Below, one piece after another: positions 20,343 to 30,001 of a stretch of DNA of 64,000 bases (position 1 is the stretch's first letter; the number at the start of each line of letters is the position of its first letter). A model generated the notes under the pieces. That model saw only the letters and a program-made list of their open reading frames with translations. It was not told the origin of the DNA and did not search any database. The stretch covers positions 1 through 64,000 of the forward strand of contig NZ_JEMF01000025.1 of NCBI RefSeq assembly GCF_000591415.1, given 5' to 3'. A program made the translations under genes and the position numbers. Origin of the DNA: Cobetia crustatorum (GTDB taxonomy: Bacteria > Pseudomonadota > Gammaproteobacteria > Pseudomonadales > Halomonadaceae).

Positions 20343-21499
20343 CAAACAAGCCCTCCTGATGAGGTGTCTGGCACGATGTTGTCAGCTCGTGTCGGGGAGC
20401 GAATCAATGCGCTATCAGCCCCTTCCGCTACCTCTTCGGCATAGACGAACAGCTTATGCGCTGGTGCGTAGACGCGAATGGAATCATCCACATCAAAGTC
20501 GTGAATACCCGACAGATGCAGCACTAACGAGTGATCCGTGTTACTCACATGCAGGAAGGTTTCAGAGCCGGAGATTTCGGCGATATCCACGTTGACCGCG
20601 AACTCGAGATCATCATCTGCTAGTGGAGCCAACCCCAGATGACTGGGGCGAATGCCGAAACGGTAGGCACCACTCTCTAGTCCCGCCAATGGCGCAGGTA
20701 ACACGAAGCGACTGCCGTGGGAGCCCGCATCAGCTGCGCCGGAGAAGGAAAGCTCGCGGCCACGCACCTCCGCCTCGAACAGATTGATCTGAGGCTCGGA
20801 ATAAAGCCGCGCTGCCTCGACGCTGACCGGATGGTGATAGACCGACTCCGTCGGCCCGGACTGCAACACCCGCCCCTCGTGCATCAGTGTGGTGGTGCCG
20901 CCTAGTGCCAGTGCCTCACCGGGTTCAGTCGTGGCATAGACCGCAATGGTGTTGCGCGTCGCGAACAGGCTGCGCATCTCGTGGCGTAGCTCTTCACGCA
21001 GCTTGTAGTCAAGATTGACCAGCGGCTCATCGAACAGCACGAGATCGGCATCCTTGACCAGTGCTCGTGCCATCGCCGTACGCTGCTGCTGACCACCGGA
21101 AAGCTCCGATGGCTGGCGCTTGAGGAACTGCTCGATATGCAGCATCTCGGAAATTTCGTGCACTCGACGGCGAATTTCATCCGACGCCATGCGCGCCAGC
21201 TTGAGCGGAGAAGCGATATTGTCGTAAACGTTCAGACTGGGGTAATTGATGAATTGCTGATAGACCATCGAGATATTGCGCTCGCGGACCGGTCGACCGG
21301 TCACATCCTCGCCGTTCATCAAGATGCGCCCTTCGCTTGGCACATCCAGACCCGCCATCAAACGCATCAGCGATGTTTTGCCGGACAGAGTACGCCCGAG
21401 CAGCACGTTGAAGGAGCCGGGTTCAAAGGTTAGATCAACCTTATCGATATGGGTCTCACGGCCAACCCGGCGGGTCACCGCCTCAAGGCTCAGGGACAT
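20342..21499 (-). CDS. glpS: Glycerol-type ABC transporter ATPase 1
   Basis: A 385-residue ABC ATPase and first gene of the operon. Walker A is the unusual GRTLSGKTS, the signature is a normal LSGGQQQR, and Walker B is LVLFDEPL. The H-loop region reads VYATTEPGEALA, where the usual histidine is replaced by threonine or glutamate. Together with the degenerate signature of GlpT this suggests asymmetric ATP sites. ATG 21499 was chosen over 21556 because homology begins there (MSLSLEAVTRRVG). A -24/-12 type promoter lies about 90 bases upstream. Confidence 0.85.
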   Translation of the reverse strand: MSLSLEAVTRRVGRETHIDKVDLTFEPGSFNVLLGRTLSGKTSLMRLMAGLDVPSEGRILMNGEDVTGRPVRERNISMVYQQFINYPSLNVYDNIASPLKLARMASDEIRRRVHEISEMLHIEQFLKRQPSELSGGQQQRTAMARALVKDADLVLFDEPLVNLDYKLREELRHEMRSLFATRNTIAVYATTEPGEALALGGTTTLMHEGRVLQSGPTESVYHHPVSVEAARLYSEPQINLFEAEVRGRELSFSGAADAGSHGSRFVLPAPLAGLESGAYRFGIRPSHLGLAPLADDDLEFAVNVDIAEISGSETFLHVSNTDHSLVLHLSGIHDFDVDDSIRVYAPAHKLFVYAEEVAEGADSALIRSPTRADNIVPDTSSGGLV

Positions 21500-21586
21500 G
21501 GCGCTTTCTCGTCTGGTGAAAGTCATCAGGGCGCTGGCACGGTAGCTCTCTGCCAAGTGTTCACGCCCACCTGTTGACTATCATAA

Positions 21587-21602
21587 AGCGAACCGCGTGC
21601 CA
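21587..21602 (-). promoter_or_regulatory. Candidate sigma-54 (-24/-12) promoter of the glp operon
   Basis: Read on the minus strand the sequence is TGGCACGCGGTTCGCT. The -24 box TGGCACG is perfect, and GC of the -12 box is at the exact spacing, with one mismatch to TTGC. It lies about 90 bases upstream of glpS. The divergent gene encodes a sigma-54 activator with a GAFTGA motif. Confidence 0.6.
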
Positions 21603-21760
21603 GCCATGTCGCGCCAGACCTGCAGAAAGCACTGTGACGCCGATTCCAAACCGTAAGGAACAATGCCTTTCCATGCGCTTTCAGTGACTTGCCATACACG
21701 ACCAAGGCAGGGGGCGACGATGGTCTAGCCCGCGCAACGGCGCCTTTGCCACTATTCTGA

Positions 21761-21820
21761 TGAACAGTATCTGAACAGATTGGGCTGCGAGACTGAACAC
21801 TTGATGAGCACTAGTGAACA
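21761..21820. promoter_or_regulatory. Four phased TGAACA repeats (candidate enhancer sites)
   Basis: TGAACA begins at 21761, 21772, 21794 and 21815, spaced 11, 22 and 21 bases apart, so all lie on about the same face of the helix. They sit 160-230 bases upstream of the -24/-12 promoter, the usual distance for an enhancer bound by a sigma-54 activator. GTGAA-CA-TTCAC (21814-21825) is also a dyad. Confidence 0.5.
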
Positions 21821-21890
21821 TTCACGCCTCCAGAATTGATCAGACATATAACAACAGAGGCTCTCAGGGCCCACCGTACAAGGGACTACC

Positions 21891-23968
21891 ATGCCATCAC
21901 GTCACGCCGCCGATTCATCAGTAACGCAATGTGCTACCGCTGCTTCAGCGCCTCCCCTCTCGCCTACCACCAACGACCTGCTCGCCAGTGCTGCCCTCAG
22001 CACTGCCTGTCCGCCCGATGAGTTGGCCTGGCGCCAGCGTCAGTCAGCCAGTTTGATGTCGACCGTCGCGGCAGCTGTCGCCGGACATACACTCAATCTT
22101 CTCGAACACTGGCAGGCCTGTCTGGTGCTGACCGATCGTGATGGTGTGGTGCTCGCCAGCTATGGTCATCAGCGCTTGCTCAGCAGTGATGCACTGTTGT
22201 TAAGCCCTGGGGCTCGCTGGCGCGAGGAATCACTTGGGCACAATGCACTGGCCGAGACGCTGAATGCACCACGCGCCAATCGCTTGGCACGCGTGGCACT
22301 GGAAGATCATGAGGCACCGTTACTCAAGGGACTGGCCAGCGCTAGCGCAGCGTTGTTGTCTCCTGCATGTTGGCAGTCAGGCCGTGGCCTGACACCGGGT
22401 GCTTGCGAGGGATGTCTGGGGCTGATCTGTGACCCCTATCGGGTACGCCAGTACAGTCTGGGCATGCTGAGCGTACTGGCCGATGACATCGAGCAACGGC
22501 GGCTGAGTGAACATTTTGGAGCTGATCATCACCTCCTGCGGTTACACCTCAATACGAGCCAACTGGATTCGCCCAGCGCAGCACTACTGGCCGTCACTCC
22601 TTCCGGCGTCATCGCTGCCGCCAGCCGACGCGGACTTCAGTTACTCGCCAGTCAACTAACCACAGGCCCTGACGATAATCTCGCCAACGGCACAAACATA
22701 CCTACTCGAGATGATGTGCATCTATTATTGGGTCAACCTCTTGATCGTTGGCAACTGAATTGGCCTGCGCTGACGGGAAATCATCAGCTCACACTGACAG
22801 ACCATCCTCAGCTCGCGGGCTACGCACTGCGTTGCCAACAGCCTGTCCCTCGGATCACTCCTCGTGCACCGGCAGCGCGTGCCACTACGACATCACCTTC
22901 GCTCTTCGCGTCAGGCTCAACAACAGCCCCTCTCAATGCCCATCTGGCGCGACTGCATCATGGAGATCCCGGTTGGGCACAGGTGTGTACCCTGCTGCAA
23001 CGGCTCGTCAATGCTCGCTTGCCATTACTGCTACAAGGCGAAACGGGCGTCGGGAAAGAGCAAGTGGTCAAGGCACTGCATCAAGCCAGCAATCGTGCCC
23101 ATCAGCCGCTGGTGGCCATCAACTGTGCTGCGTTACCGGATGAACTGGTGGAAGCCGAGCTATTCGGTTATCGAAGAGGTGCCTTCACGGGCGCAGATCC
23201 AGCAGGTCGTGAGGGTCGCTTGATAGAGGCCAATGGCGGACGACTATTTCTCGACGAAATAGGCGACATGCCCCTGCACGTTCAAGCGCGTTTGCTACGA
23301 GTACTGCAAGAGCGCGAGGTCACTCCGCTGGGGGGCGGTCAAGCGCGACGGGTCGACTTCGAGCTGGTGGCAGCAACGCATCAACCATTGCTGGAGCGCG
23401 TTCATGAAGGCAGCTTCCGTGCTGACCTCTACTATCGCCTGTGTGGCGCGACCATCGCCCTGCCACCACTGCGAGACCGTCAGGATATCGAGGGGCTGAG
23501 CCGGGCGCTGCTCGAGCGACTGTGTGCTGAACAACAGCGACAGGCGCCCTCTCTGTCGCCGAAAATCCTGCGCTGTCTAGGCGATCACGACTGGCCGGGG
23601 AATATCCGCGAGCTGGAGAACTGTTTACGCCTGGCACTGGCATTGTGCGATGGCGATCAACTGGACGTGCCACATCTGATGCTTCATCCCATGCAGACAT
23701 TGATGAATATCAATACCGGCATTTCCGCGTCACCTGCGGCGTTCAGCCGCCCACGACCTCGAGCACTAATCCGCTATCGGTCATGGGCAATGAGCCACTG
23801 ATCGATAAACGCTCACTTGGCAATCACATCGCTGCACTGCACGACCTATCTTCTGCACAAGAACTACAGATAGCGCTGGATGCCCTTGGTGGCAATGTCT
23901 CACGCCTGGCGCGCACACTAGGCATCAGCCGCACGACGCTTTACAAGCGACTAGGTACACACGACTAG
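21891..23968 (+). CDS. Sigma-54-dependent activator (AcoR type), one frameshift
   Basis: About 692 residues if intact. A GAF-like sensor region (around ESLGHNALAETL) is followed by a linker, then the AAA+ domain with Walker A GETGVGKE, RRGAFTGAD (the GAFTGA loop that contacts sigma-54) and Walker B GGRLFLDEIGD. The Fis-type helix-turn-helix (GGNVSRLARTLGISRTTLYK) is in another frame: one base seems lost between about 23700 and 23790. As written, the first frame stops at 23801 and would lose DNA binding. It faces the glycerol transporter operon across a region with a -24/-12 promoter, so it likely activates glpS onward. A small-molecule inducer is probable. Confidence 0.88.
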
Positions 23969-24008
23969 TCAGGGGTGCCATTGGTCTATCGGCGACTGGT
24001 GGGGAGTG

Positions 24009-24063
24009 CCGTAATACACAGAAGCCCCGCAAACGTTGTTTGCGGCTTCTGTGTATTACGGCA
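24009..24063. repeat. Long near-perfect inverted repeat (55 bases)
   Basis: GCCGTAATACACAGAAGCC (24009-24027) pairs with GGCTTCTGTGTATTACGGC (24045-24063). An inner GCAAAC/GTTTGC stem has a 3-base loop, and only a CC bulge interrupts the pairing. It lies between convergent genes and may stop transcription from both sides, but there is no T tract. The length is unusual for an ordinary terminator. Confidence 0.75.
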
Positions 24064-24142
24064 AGGACGACATATCTCACCACCCTTTGTCCTTATCTGG
24101 ACCTCTCTTCTTCTCTCCATTCCTATCCATCAACGTACATGG

Positions 24143-24994
24143 TCAGCTGGGCGTCAGACCTCTCAATCGTTCATTGCGACGGCGGATCATCTCAAGTGTG
24201 GCGAGTAGCATGATCGATACCAGTACCAGCAACGTGGCGACTGCGAGAATGGTCGGGCTGATTTCTTCGCGAATACCGGACCACATCTTGATCGGAATGG
24301 TGGTCTGCGCCGGACCGGCAATGAACAGCACCACGACCACCTCATCAAACGAGGTGATGAAGGCAAACAGCGCCCCCGACACCACACCCGGTGTCACCAA
24401 CGGCAAGATGATGCGGAAGAAGGTACGACTCGGGCTTGCCCCTAGCGAGTGTGCTGCCCTCGTCAGTGAGTGATCAAATCCCGATAACGTTGCGGTGACC
24501 GTGATGACCACAAAGGGGATACCCAGCGCCGTATGCGCCAGAATGACCCCCAGATAGGTCTGGGTCAGGCCCAGCTTTGAGAAGAAGAAGAACATTGCCG
24601 CCGCACTGATGATCAATGGCACGATCATCGGCGAGATCAGAATCGCCATGATGGTATTGCGAAACGGCATGAAGCGACTCGAGAGCCCCAACGCTGCCAA
24701 TGTTCCCAATACCGTGGCCAGCACCGTCGCACAGATGGCAATGATGATGCTGTTCTTTATGGCACGCATCCACTCATCGGAGGTAAAGAAGTCCTGATAC
24801 CAGCGCAGCGAGAAGCCCTCAGGGTCCAGCGAGAGCATCTTGTCCGAGAAGGTGAAGTACGGTTCAGCATTGAACGATAGTGGGATGATGACCAGGATTG
24901 GCCCGATCAGAAATAGAAAGATCAGCGCACAGAGCGTACAGAAAACCCAATGCCAGATCCGCTCACCGCGCGTTGCATAGGAAGGTATGGCCAT
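24143..24994 (-). CDS. Polyamine-type ABC transporter permease (PotC-like)
   Basis: A 283-residue inner-membrane permease with six hydrophobic segments. Its docking loop AAHSLGASPSRTFFRIILPL is the EAA loop of the spermidine/putrescine subfamily. It starts 3 bases after the stop of the other permease once that gene's frameshift is corrected. It is the last gene of the minus-strand operon (ATPase, binding protein, permease B, permease C). The cargo may be a polyamine or related compound. Confidence 0.87.
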   Translation of the reverse strand: MAIPSYATRGERIWHWVFCTLCALIFLFLIGPILVIIPLSFNAEPYFTFSDKMLSLDPEGFSLRWYQDFFTSDEWMRAIKNSIIIAICATVLATVLGTLAALGLSSRFMPFRNTIMAILISPMIVPLIISAAAMFFFFSKLGLTQTYLGVILAHTALGIPFVVITVTATLSGFDHSLTRAAHSLGASPSRTFFRIILPLVTPGVVSGALFAFITSFDEVVVVLFIAGPAQTTIPIKMWSGIREEISPTILAVATLLVLVSIMLLATLEMIRRRNERLRGLTPS

Positions 24995-24997
24995 CTG

Positions 24998-26268
24998 TCA
25001 CCCCAGTTTGACCTTGTCCACACCGATCAAGCGGTTGTAGACCAGATAGAAGAGGATCACCACGACCAGCAGAATCGAGCCAATGGCCGCTGCCAGCCCC
25101 CAATTGAGCGAGGTCTGCATGTGGTAGGCGATGAAGTTGGTAATGAAGCGACCGGACTGCCCACCCACCAGTGCCGGCGTGATGTAATAGCGATGGAGAG
25201 GATGAACACCAGAATGGAGCCTGCTCCGATACCAGGTAATGTCTGCGGGAAGTAGACACGTCGGAAGGCGGTTACTGGCCCTGCCCCCAAGGAACGGGCG
25301 GCATGCATATAGCTGGGCGGAATGGTCTTCATGACCGAGTAGAGCGGTAGAATCATGAACGGCAACAGGATGTGCGTCATCGCTATGATGGTGCCCGTCT
25401 TGTTGTAGATCATCTGGATGCGCGCCTCTTCAGCGATCAGCCCCACCCCCACCAACATGTCATTGAGTACCCCCTGTTGTTGAAGGATTGCGATCCAGGT
25501 GGTCGTACGTACCAGCAGTGAGGTCCAGAACGGCAGTAGCACCAGTATCATCAACAGATTGCCACGCCCTGCAGGCAAGGTCGCCAATAGCCAGGCCACC
25601 GGATAAGCCAGCAATAGCGCTAGCCCCGTGATGACGGCACTCATCCAGAAAGTACGGATGAACAGCACCACATGGATCTGCAGATACTCAGGCTTCTCGA
25701 CAATTTCCCCTGTCGGCGAGAACTGTCGATCTATCGCTGCGAGATAGTAGGACGCGGTATAAAGCCCAGACTCACGCTTGATCAACCGCCAGATATCCGG
25801 ATCCTGCCAGTCCTTGTCAGCCTTGATAAGGGCTTCCTTGAACGGTGGCTCCATCCGCCCTGCCTTGCGTGCACTCTTCGTGAACAAGGAACGCATACCG
25901 GACATTTCATAATTGAGGCGTGATGCCACTCGCCCCAGATTACGTGCCTTGAGACCCGCCGCCAGATCTTGAGCCAATGCTGCATAGGCTGCCTCATCTG
26001 GTAATCCTTCTCCGTCCCAGTGGGTCAATGACTCACTGGTTCGCGGGAGGTAGGTCGAGACTTCGGGGTTATCGACACTGCGTGACAGCATGTCGAAGAT
26101 GGGCATGACGAAGGCCAGCCCGATAAAGATCAACAGCGGCGCCACGAGCAACAGTGCCTTGAGGCGACTGCGGCGCACGGCGCGATTGAGACTCTGCTTG
26201 AGGGGGACACCGTCTGCGGTAGTCAGCCCCTCGGGGCCGGACGTTGCCGGTACGGAGGAATCACTCAT
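24998..26268 (-). CDS. Polyamine-type ABC transporter permease (PotB-like), frameshifted
   Basis: About 423 residues when repaired. After an N-terminal membrane segment there is a long extracytoplasmic insert (about residues 60-190), then the usual permease core with docking loop AARSLGAGPVTAFRRVYFPQ. The frame breaks near 25191: LVFILSIAIT should read LVFILSIGYYITPALVGG, repaired by one added G. The true end, VYNRLIGVDKVKLG, stops at 24998, next to the PotC-like gene. ATG 26268 has GGAG 6-7 bases upstream. The large periplasmic insert is known in some members of this permease branch. Confidence 0.87.
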
Positions 26269-26397
26269 CCTGCACTCCTTGATCGGCCATCCGCGAAAAC
26301 TCGGCAGACACATGACGATAGCGCATGGCTGTCGAGCATCATCAAGAATGGCTCCAGCGTGCCTAAGCCACTGGAGCCATCGAGGACAGTGCGAGGA

Positions 26398-27522
26398 TTA
26401 ACGTGCCAGCCAGGCGTTGAAGCGCTGGCTTAGCTCATCGAGATTATCTGCCCAGAACTCATCATCCTTGGGGATAGCAGTCTCGAAGTTGGGGCCATAG
26501 GTCGGCATGTGTGGCTTCATGTCGATGCCAGTATCAGCATGAGTCGAGACCAGTGATGCAGACGAAGTACGCGCTGGGCCGTAGGAAATGTACTTGGCCT
26601 GATCCGCCAGCCGCTGAGTATCAGTGGCAAACATCAGGTAGTCCTTGACCTTGTCCAGCTTGCCAGTCGGTACCACCCAACCATCCAGCTCGAAGACCTG
26701 GGCATCCCAGACGATCGAGAAAGGCTGCTTTTCATTCACTTCAGCATTGAAGATACGGCCGTTATACGCTGAGGCGAAGGCGACTTCCTTATCCGCCAGC
26801 AGCTGCGGTGGCTGTGCGCCCTCTTCCCACCAGATCACGCTATCCTTGATGGTATCGAGCTTGGCAAAAGCACGCTCAATGCCTTCGTCCGTGTCCAGCG
26901 TGGCATAGACATCTTCTGGCGCCACACCATCCGCAACCAAGGCCCACTCCAGGTTGTTGATCGGCTTTTTCTGCAGCGCACGCTTGCCCGGGAATTCCTC
27001 GAGATTGAAGACATCATCGATGGAGTCTGGCTGCTTGTCTCCCGGGAACATCTCGGTATTGAACGCCACAATGTTGGAATAGACGATCTGCGGCACGAAG
27101 CACTCACCCAGCGAGCCCTCGATGAAATCCTCACTGGCCGGTGTGCCATCCGGTGCCGGTGCAAACAGCGTATCGGCATCCAGTGGTTCGATCAGTCCTT
27201 CCGAGCAGGCAATCAACGCATCACTGGGTAGCATGTCCACCAGGTCCCACGTCACATTACCGGCCTGCACCTGGGCACGTAGCCCCGAGAGTGCATTGGA
27301 AGACTTGTCGATATTGATGATGGTATCGCCGCTCTTCTTCTCCCACGGCTCATGATAGGCCTTGAGCTGACTATCACTGTAAGCGCCGCCCCACGACACG
27401 ATATTGAGCGTCTGGGCCTGTACGGCGCCTGCACTCATCCCCGCGGCGGCGATGGCAATCACCAACGCACCGCGTAGTGGTAAACCCGAGCGAGATGGAA
27501 TGATTTTCTTGATCACTGACAT
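26398..27522 (-). CDS. Polyamine-type ABC transporter substrate-binding protein
   Basis: A 374-residue periplasmic protein of the PotD/PotF type. It has a signal peptide (residues about 15-36, LRGALVIAIAAAGMSAGAVQA) and a mature start TLNIVSWGGAYSDSQ. GGEG-like and WWEEGAQPPQLLADKEV segments fit the group. GGGAGAATC precedes the ATG, and the leader is rich in CAACAACAATAAA, again an AAnAAnAA-like stretch. It lies between the ATPase and permease genes. Putrescine, spermidine or another amine is likely; residues for exact specificity were not resolved. Confidence 0.88.
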   Translation of the reverse strand: MSVIKKIIPSRSGLPLRGALVIAIAAAGMSAGAVQAQTLNIVSWGGAYSDSQLKAYHEPWEKKSGDTIINIDKSSNALSGLRAQVQAGNVTWDLVDMLPSDALIACSEGLIEPLDADTLFAPAPDGTPASEDFIEGSLGECFVPQIVYSNIVAFNTEMFPGDKQPDSIDDVFNLEEFPGKRALQKKPINNLEWALVADGVAPEDVYATLDTDEGIERAFAKLDTIKDSVIWWEEGAQPPQLLADKEVAFASAYNGRIFNAEVNEKQPFSIVWDAQVFELDGWVVPTGKLDKVKDYLMFATDTQRLADQAKYISYGPARTSSASLVSTHADTGIDMKPHMPTYGPNFETAIPKDDEFWADNLDELSQRFNAWLAR

Positions 27523-27598
27523 GGATGATTCTCCCTGATTTATTGTTGTTGTGCTGTCTTGATTGCTGCGTACTGCCCCGTGCCTGCGTTACCTGCCC

Positions 27599-28735
27599 CT
27601 AGGCATCCAGCGCACGACAGTCTTGTGCATCCCAGCCGACCTTCAATGATTGCCCAGGCTTCAGCACCGGATAACCGTCAGCATTGGGGGTCTTGATGAT
27701 GAATTCCTCACTTCCGCAGACTGCTACGCGAGTTCGCAGGTGATCCCCAAGATAGATCACTTCCTTGACCTCGGCGGTGAAGACATTGTCCGGCAACGGC
27801 GCATCGCTGCTCTCTTCCGCCAACAGCCGCACTCGCTCCGGGCGCAGTGAGAGCTGAGTTCGCTCACCCATGGCCTTGATGGCGACCGGCAATGCCTTGA
27901 CCTCCTCACCACCATCGAGTGTCACCGTGCAGTACGCTTCGCCACCATCTAGACGAGATACCACGCCATTGAGGCGATTGTTCTCGCCGATGAAGTACGC
28001 CACAAACGCATTCTCGGGTGCTTCGTACAACGCCTCGGGCGTAGCCAACTGTTGCACGATGCCATCATTGAAGACCGCAATACGGTCCGACATGGTCAGC
28101 GCTTCTGTTTGATCATGCGTCACATACAGCATGGTGACGCCAAGACGCTGATGAATACGCTTGATCTCGAACTGCATCTCTTCTCGCAGGTTCTTGTCCA
28201 ACGCGCCAAGCGGCTCATCCATCAGCACCAATTCAGGCTCAAATACCAGTGCACGAGCAAGAGCTACGCGCTGCTGCTGACCACCAGAGAGCTGACCAGG
28301 ACGGCGATCACCAAACTCACCAAGCCTCACCATGTCTAGCGCATTGGCGACCTTGCTGGTGATTTCCTCCTTGCTCATGCCGCGGACTTCCAGTGGAAAG
28401 GCAAGATTTTCAGCTACGCTCATGTGCGGAAATAACGCGTAATTCTGGAATACCATCCCGATACCGCGCTTGTGAGGCGGTAATTTATTGATAGGGATGC
28501 CATCAAGAAGTATTTCGCCGTGGGTAGGGGTTTCGAAGCCCGCCATCATCATCAGGCAGGTGGTCTTGCCAGAGCCGGATGGCCCTAGCAGAGTAACGAA
28601 CTCGCCGCGGCGGACTTCAAGATTGAAGCCCTTGACCACTAGCGTCTCGCCGTCGTAACTCTTCTGTACATCACTGAATCGAGCAAAACAGGAGCTGGTC
28701 TCCTGCGGCACGTCGGGCTCTGCAGTCATGACCAT
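27599..28735 (-). CDS. Polyamine-type ABC transporter ATPase (PotA-like)
   Basis: A 378-residue ABC ATPase with Walker A GPSGSGKTT, signature LSGGQQQR, Walker B LVLMDEPLGALD and H-loop YVTHDQTEA. A C-terminal TOBE-type domain follows. YFIGENNRLNG is characteristic of the PotA group. It is the first gene of the importer operon. Confidence 0.9.
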   Translation of the reverse strand: MVMTAEPDVPQETSSCFARFSDVQKSYDGETLVVKGFNLEVRRGEFVTLLGPSGSGKTTCLMMMAGFETPTHGEILLDGIPINKLPPHKRGIGMVFQNYALFPHMSVAENLAFPLEVRGMSKEEITSKVANALDMVRLGEFGDRRPGQLSGGQQQRVALARALVFEPELVLMDEPLGALDKNLREEMQFEIKRIHQRLGVTMLYVTHDQTEALTMSDRIAVFNDGIVQQLATPEALYEAPENAFVAYFIGENNRLNGVVSRLDGGEAYCTVTLDGGEEVKALPVAIKAMGERTQLSLRPERVRLLAEESSDAPLPDNVFTAEVKEVIYLGDHLRTRVAVCGSEEFIIKTPNADGYPVLKPGQSLKVGWDAQDCRALDA

Positions 28736-29000
28736 ACGCTGTATCCATCATGTTGTTCTTATAGTGGAGTCTAGCGGTAACTCGGGAACCGCTGGGCCTT
28801 TGCCCACCGCCCTCTCCGCCACTGCCATCCACTTTGACCCTACGGCGTCAAACCAAAGTCGACAAGGCATTCCCGCGCTGAATAGCGTTTAACTCAGCCC
28901 GTGCGTCAATACGATAAATGAACTACGCCCCTTTACAGCCGATATATGGCGTGCCTTTCAGGCAAACATCCGTCTGAATGACGATAAAAAGTGCCAACGC
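28736..29000. other. Intergenic region upstream of the polyamine importer
   Basis: No gene is visible. It must contain the promoter of the PotA-like operon on the minus strand; I could not settle on a -35/-10 pair and saw no -24/-12 motif. Together with the terminator at 29001-29037 it forms a gene-free stretch of about 330 bases. Confidence 0.3.
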
Positions 29001-29037
29001 AAAAAGCCCCACCCGCAGAGTCTGCGAGTGGGGCTTT
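29001..29037 (-). terminator. Intrinsic terminator of the Pmp3-like gene
   Basis: GCCCCAC and GTGGGGC form the main stem, continued by CGCAGA/TCTGCG with small bulges. On the minus strand it is followed by TTTTT. It lies 33 bases beyond the stop of the gene at 29070. Confidence 0.7.
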
Positions 29038-29069
29038 CAGGTTTCAAAATCTTTCAACGATTCACGGCA

Positions 29070-29231
29070 TCAAAACTTGGTAATGACCCATACAGCATGA
29101 ATGACGCCTGGCAGGAAACCGAAGCACGTCAGGATGATGTTGATCCAGAAGTGCTTGTTGGCGATCCCGACCTGCATCAGTACCCCTAACGGGGGCAAAA
29201 TGATAGCCAGTATGATGCGGATAATATCCAT
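29070..29231 (-). CDS. YqaE/Pmp3-family small membrane protein
   Basis: A 53-residue protein with two membrane segments, IIRIILAIILPPLGVLMQVG and FWINIILTCFGFLPGVIHAVW. The ILPPLGV and FLPGVIHA wording is diagnostic of the Pmp3/UPF0057 family, which is linked to salt or membrane-potential stress. The ATG at 29231 has AAGGAG 7 bases upstream; the longer frame to 29303 lacks support. Salt stress would fit a halophile, but the molecular job is unknown. Confidence 0.88.
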   Translation of the reverse strand: MDIIRIILAIILPPLGVLMQVGIANKHFWINIILTCFGFLPGVIHAVWVITKF

Positions 29232-29363
29232 GATGTGCTCCTTGCGGTCTGGATGTGACGACCGTGAACTCACGGAAGTCATGAACGATAGGTCACTTGT
29301 CACCAGTCTTGCACCAGCACCTATCTTGCCAGTACGTATTCATCGAGACTGATGCACTCAATA

Positions 29364-29698
29364 TCAATGTGTGTGCTTACTGCTGGTGTCTCTACCGACA
29401 TGGCCATCATCACTGCCACTGTCTTGATGACCTTCACCGTCGGTATCGCTGACTTCTTTCGACTGAGATGCCTTCACACGAGAATCGTGATCGATCTTCT
29501 GAGTCAGTTGCTCAGAATCAGCCGCTAACTGATCGTGATAACGTTCCCAGTCTTCCCAATCATGCGGGGTGCCACTGCGCGGCCGGTGATTGCCTGCCTC
29601 ACGTGCACGCGCCCATGCATGCTCCTCGAGACTCTGCGGCTTGTCCTCTTCCTGTCGGGAGAGATGCCATGCTTGGCCATGTATTCTTTTGCGTTCAT
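29364..29698 (-). CDS. Small acidic, histidine-rich hypothetical protein, probable frameshift
   Basis: Read on the minus strand, a start MNAKEYMAKHGISP with GAGG upstream leads, after one added base near 29650, into EEDKPQSLEEHAWARAREAG and PHDWEDWERYHDQLAAD. An acidic, Ser/His-rich tail follows and ends at 29364. About 111 residues result. The EEHAWARAREAG...DWEDWER pattern resembles the DUF2934 group, but weakly. The frames as written are a 61-codon frame (29525-29710) and an open frame without a start. Both the gene and its frameshift are inferred from composition. Confidence 0.4.
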
Positions 29699-30001
29699 CG
29701 CATGCCTCACTTGTCAGAGAACTGCTTAACTGACGATATCGTGTTCTACCTCTTTAGTTGAGGCTGGTGATCCTGAATATCAAGCCTTGAAGTGAACGTT
29801 ACGACAGAGAATCCACTCGCATATACCCCATTATCAATAAAAACTATCGACTCGCTTGATTCAATCAAATTCACCACAGCACAGCTTCTGCCTAGACTGG
29901 CGCAAGTTTCAGAGGGCACGTGTGACCTGACGCTCATTGTCTATAGACGATGACTCAACCCGCGGCCCGACACTCGCCTTTCAGTCCCAGGAATCATCTC
30001 C

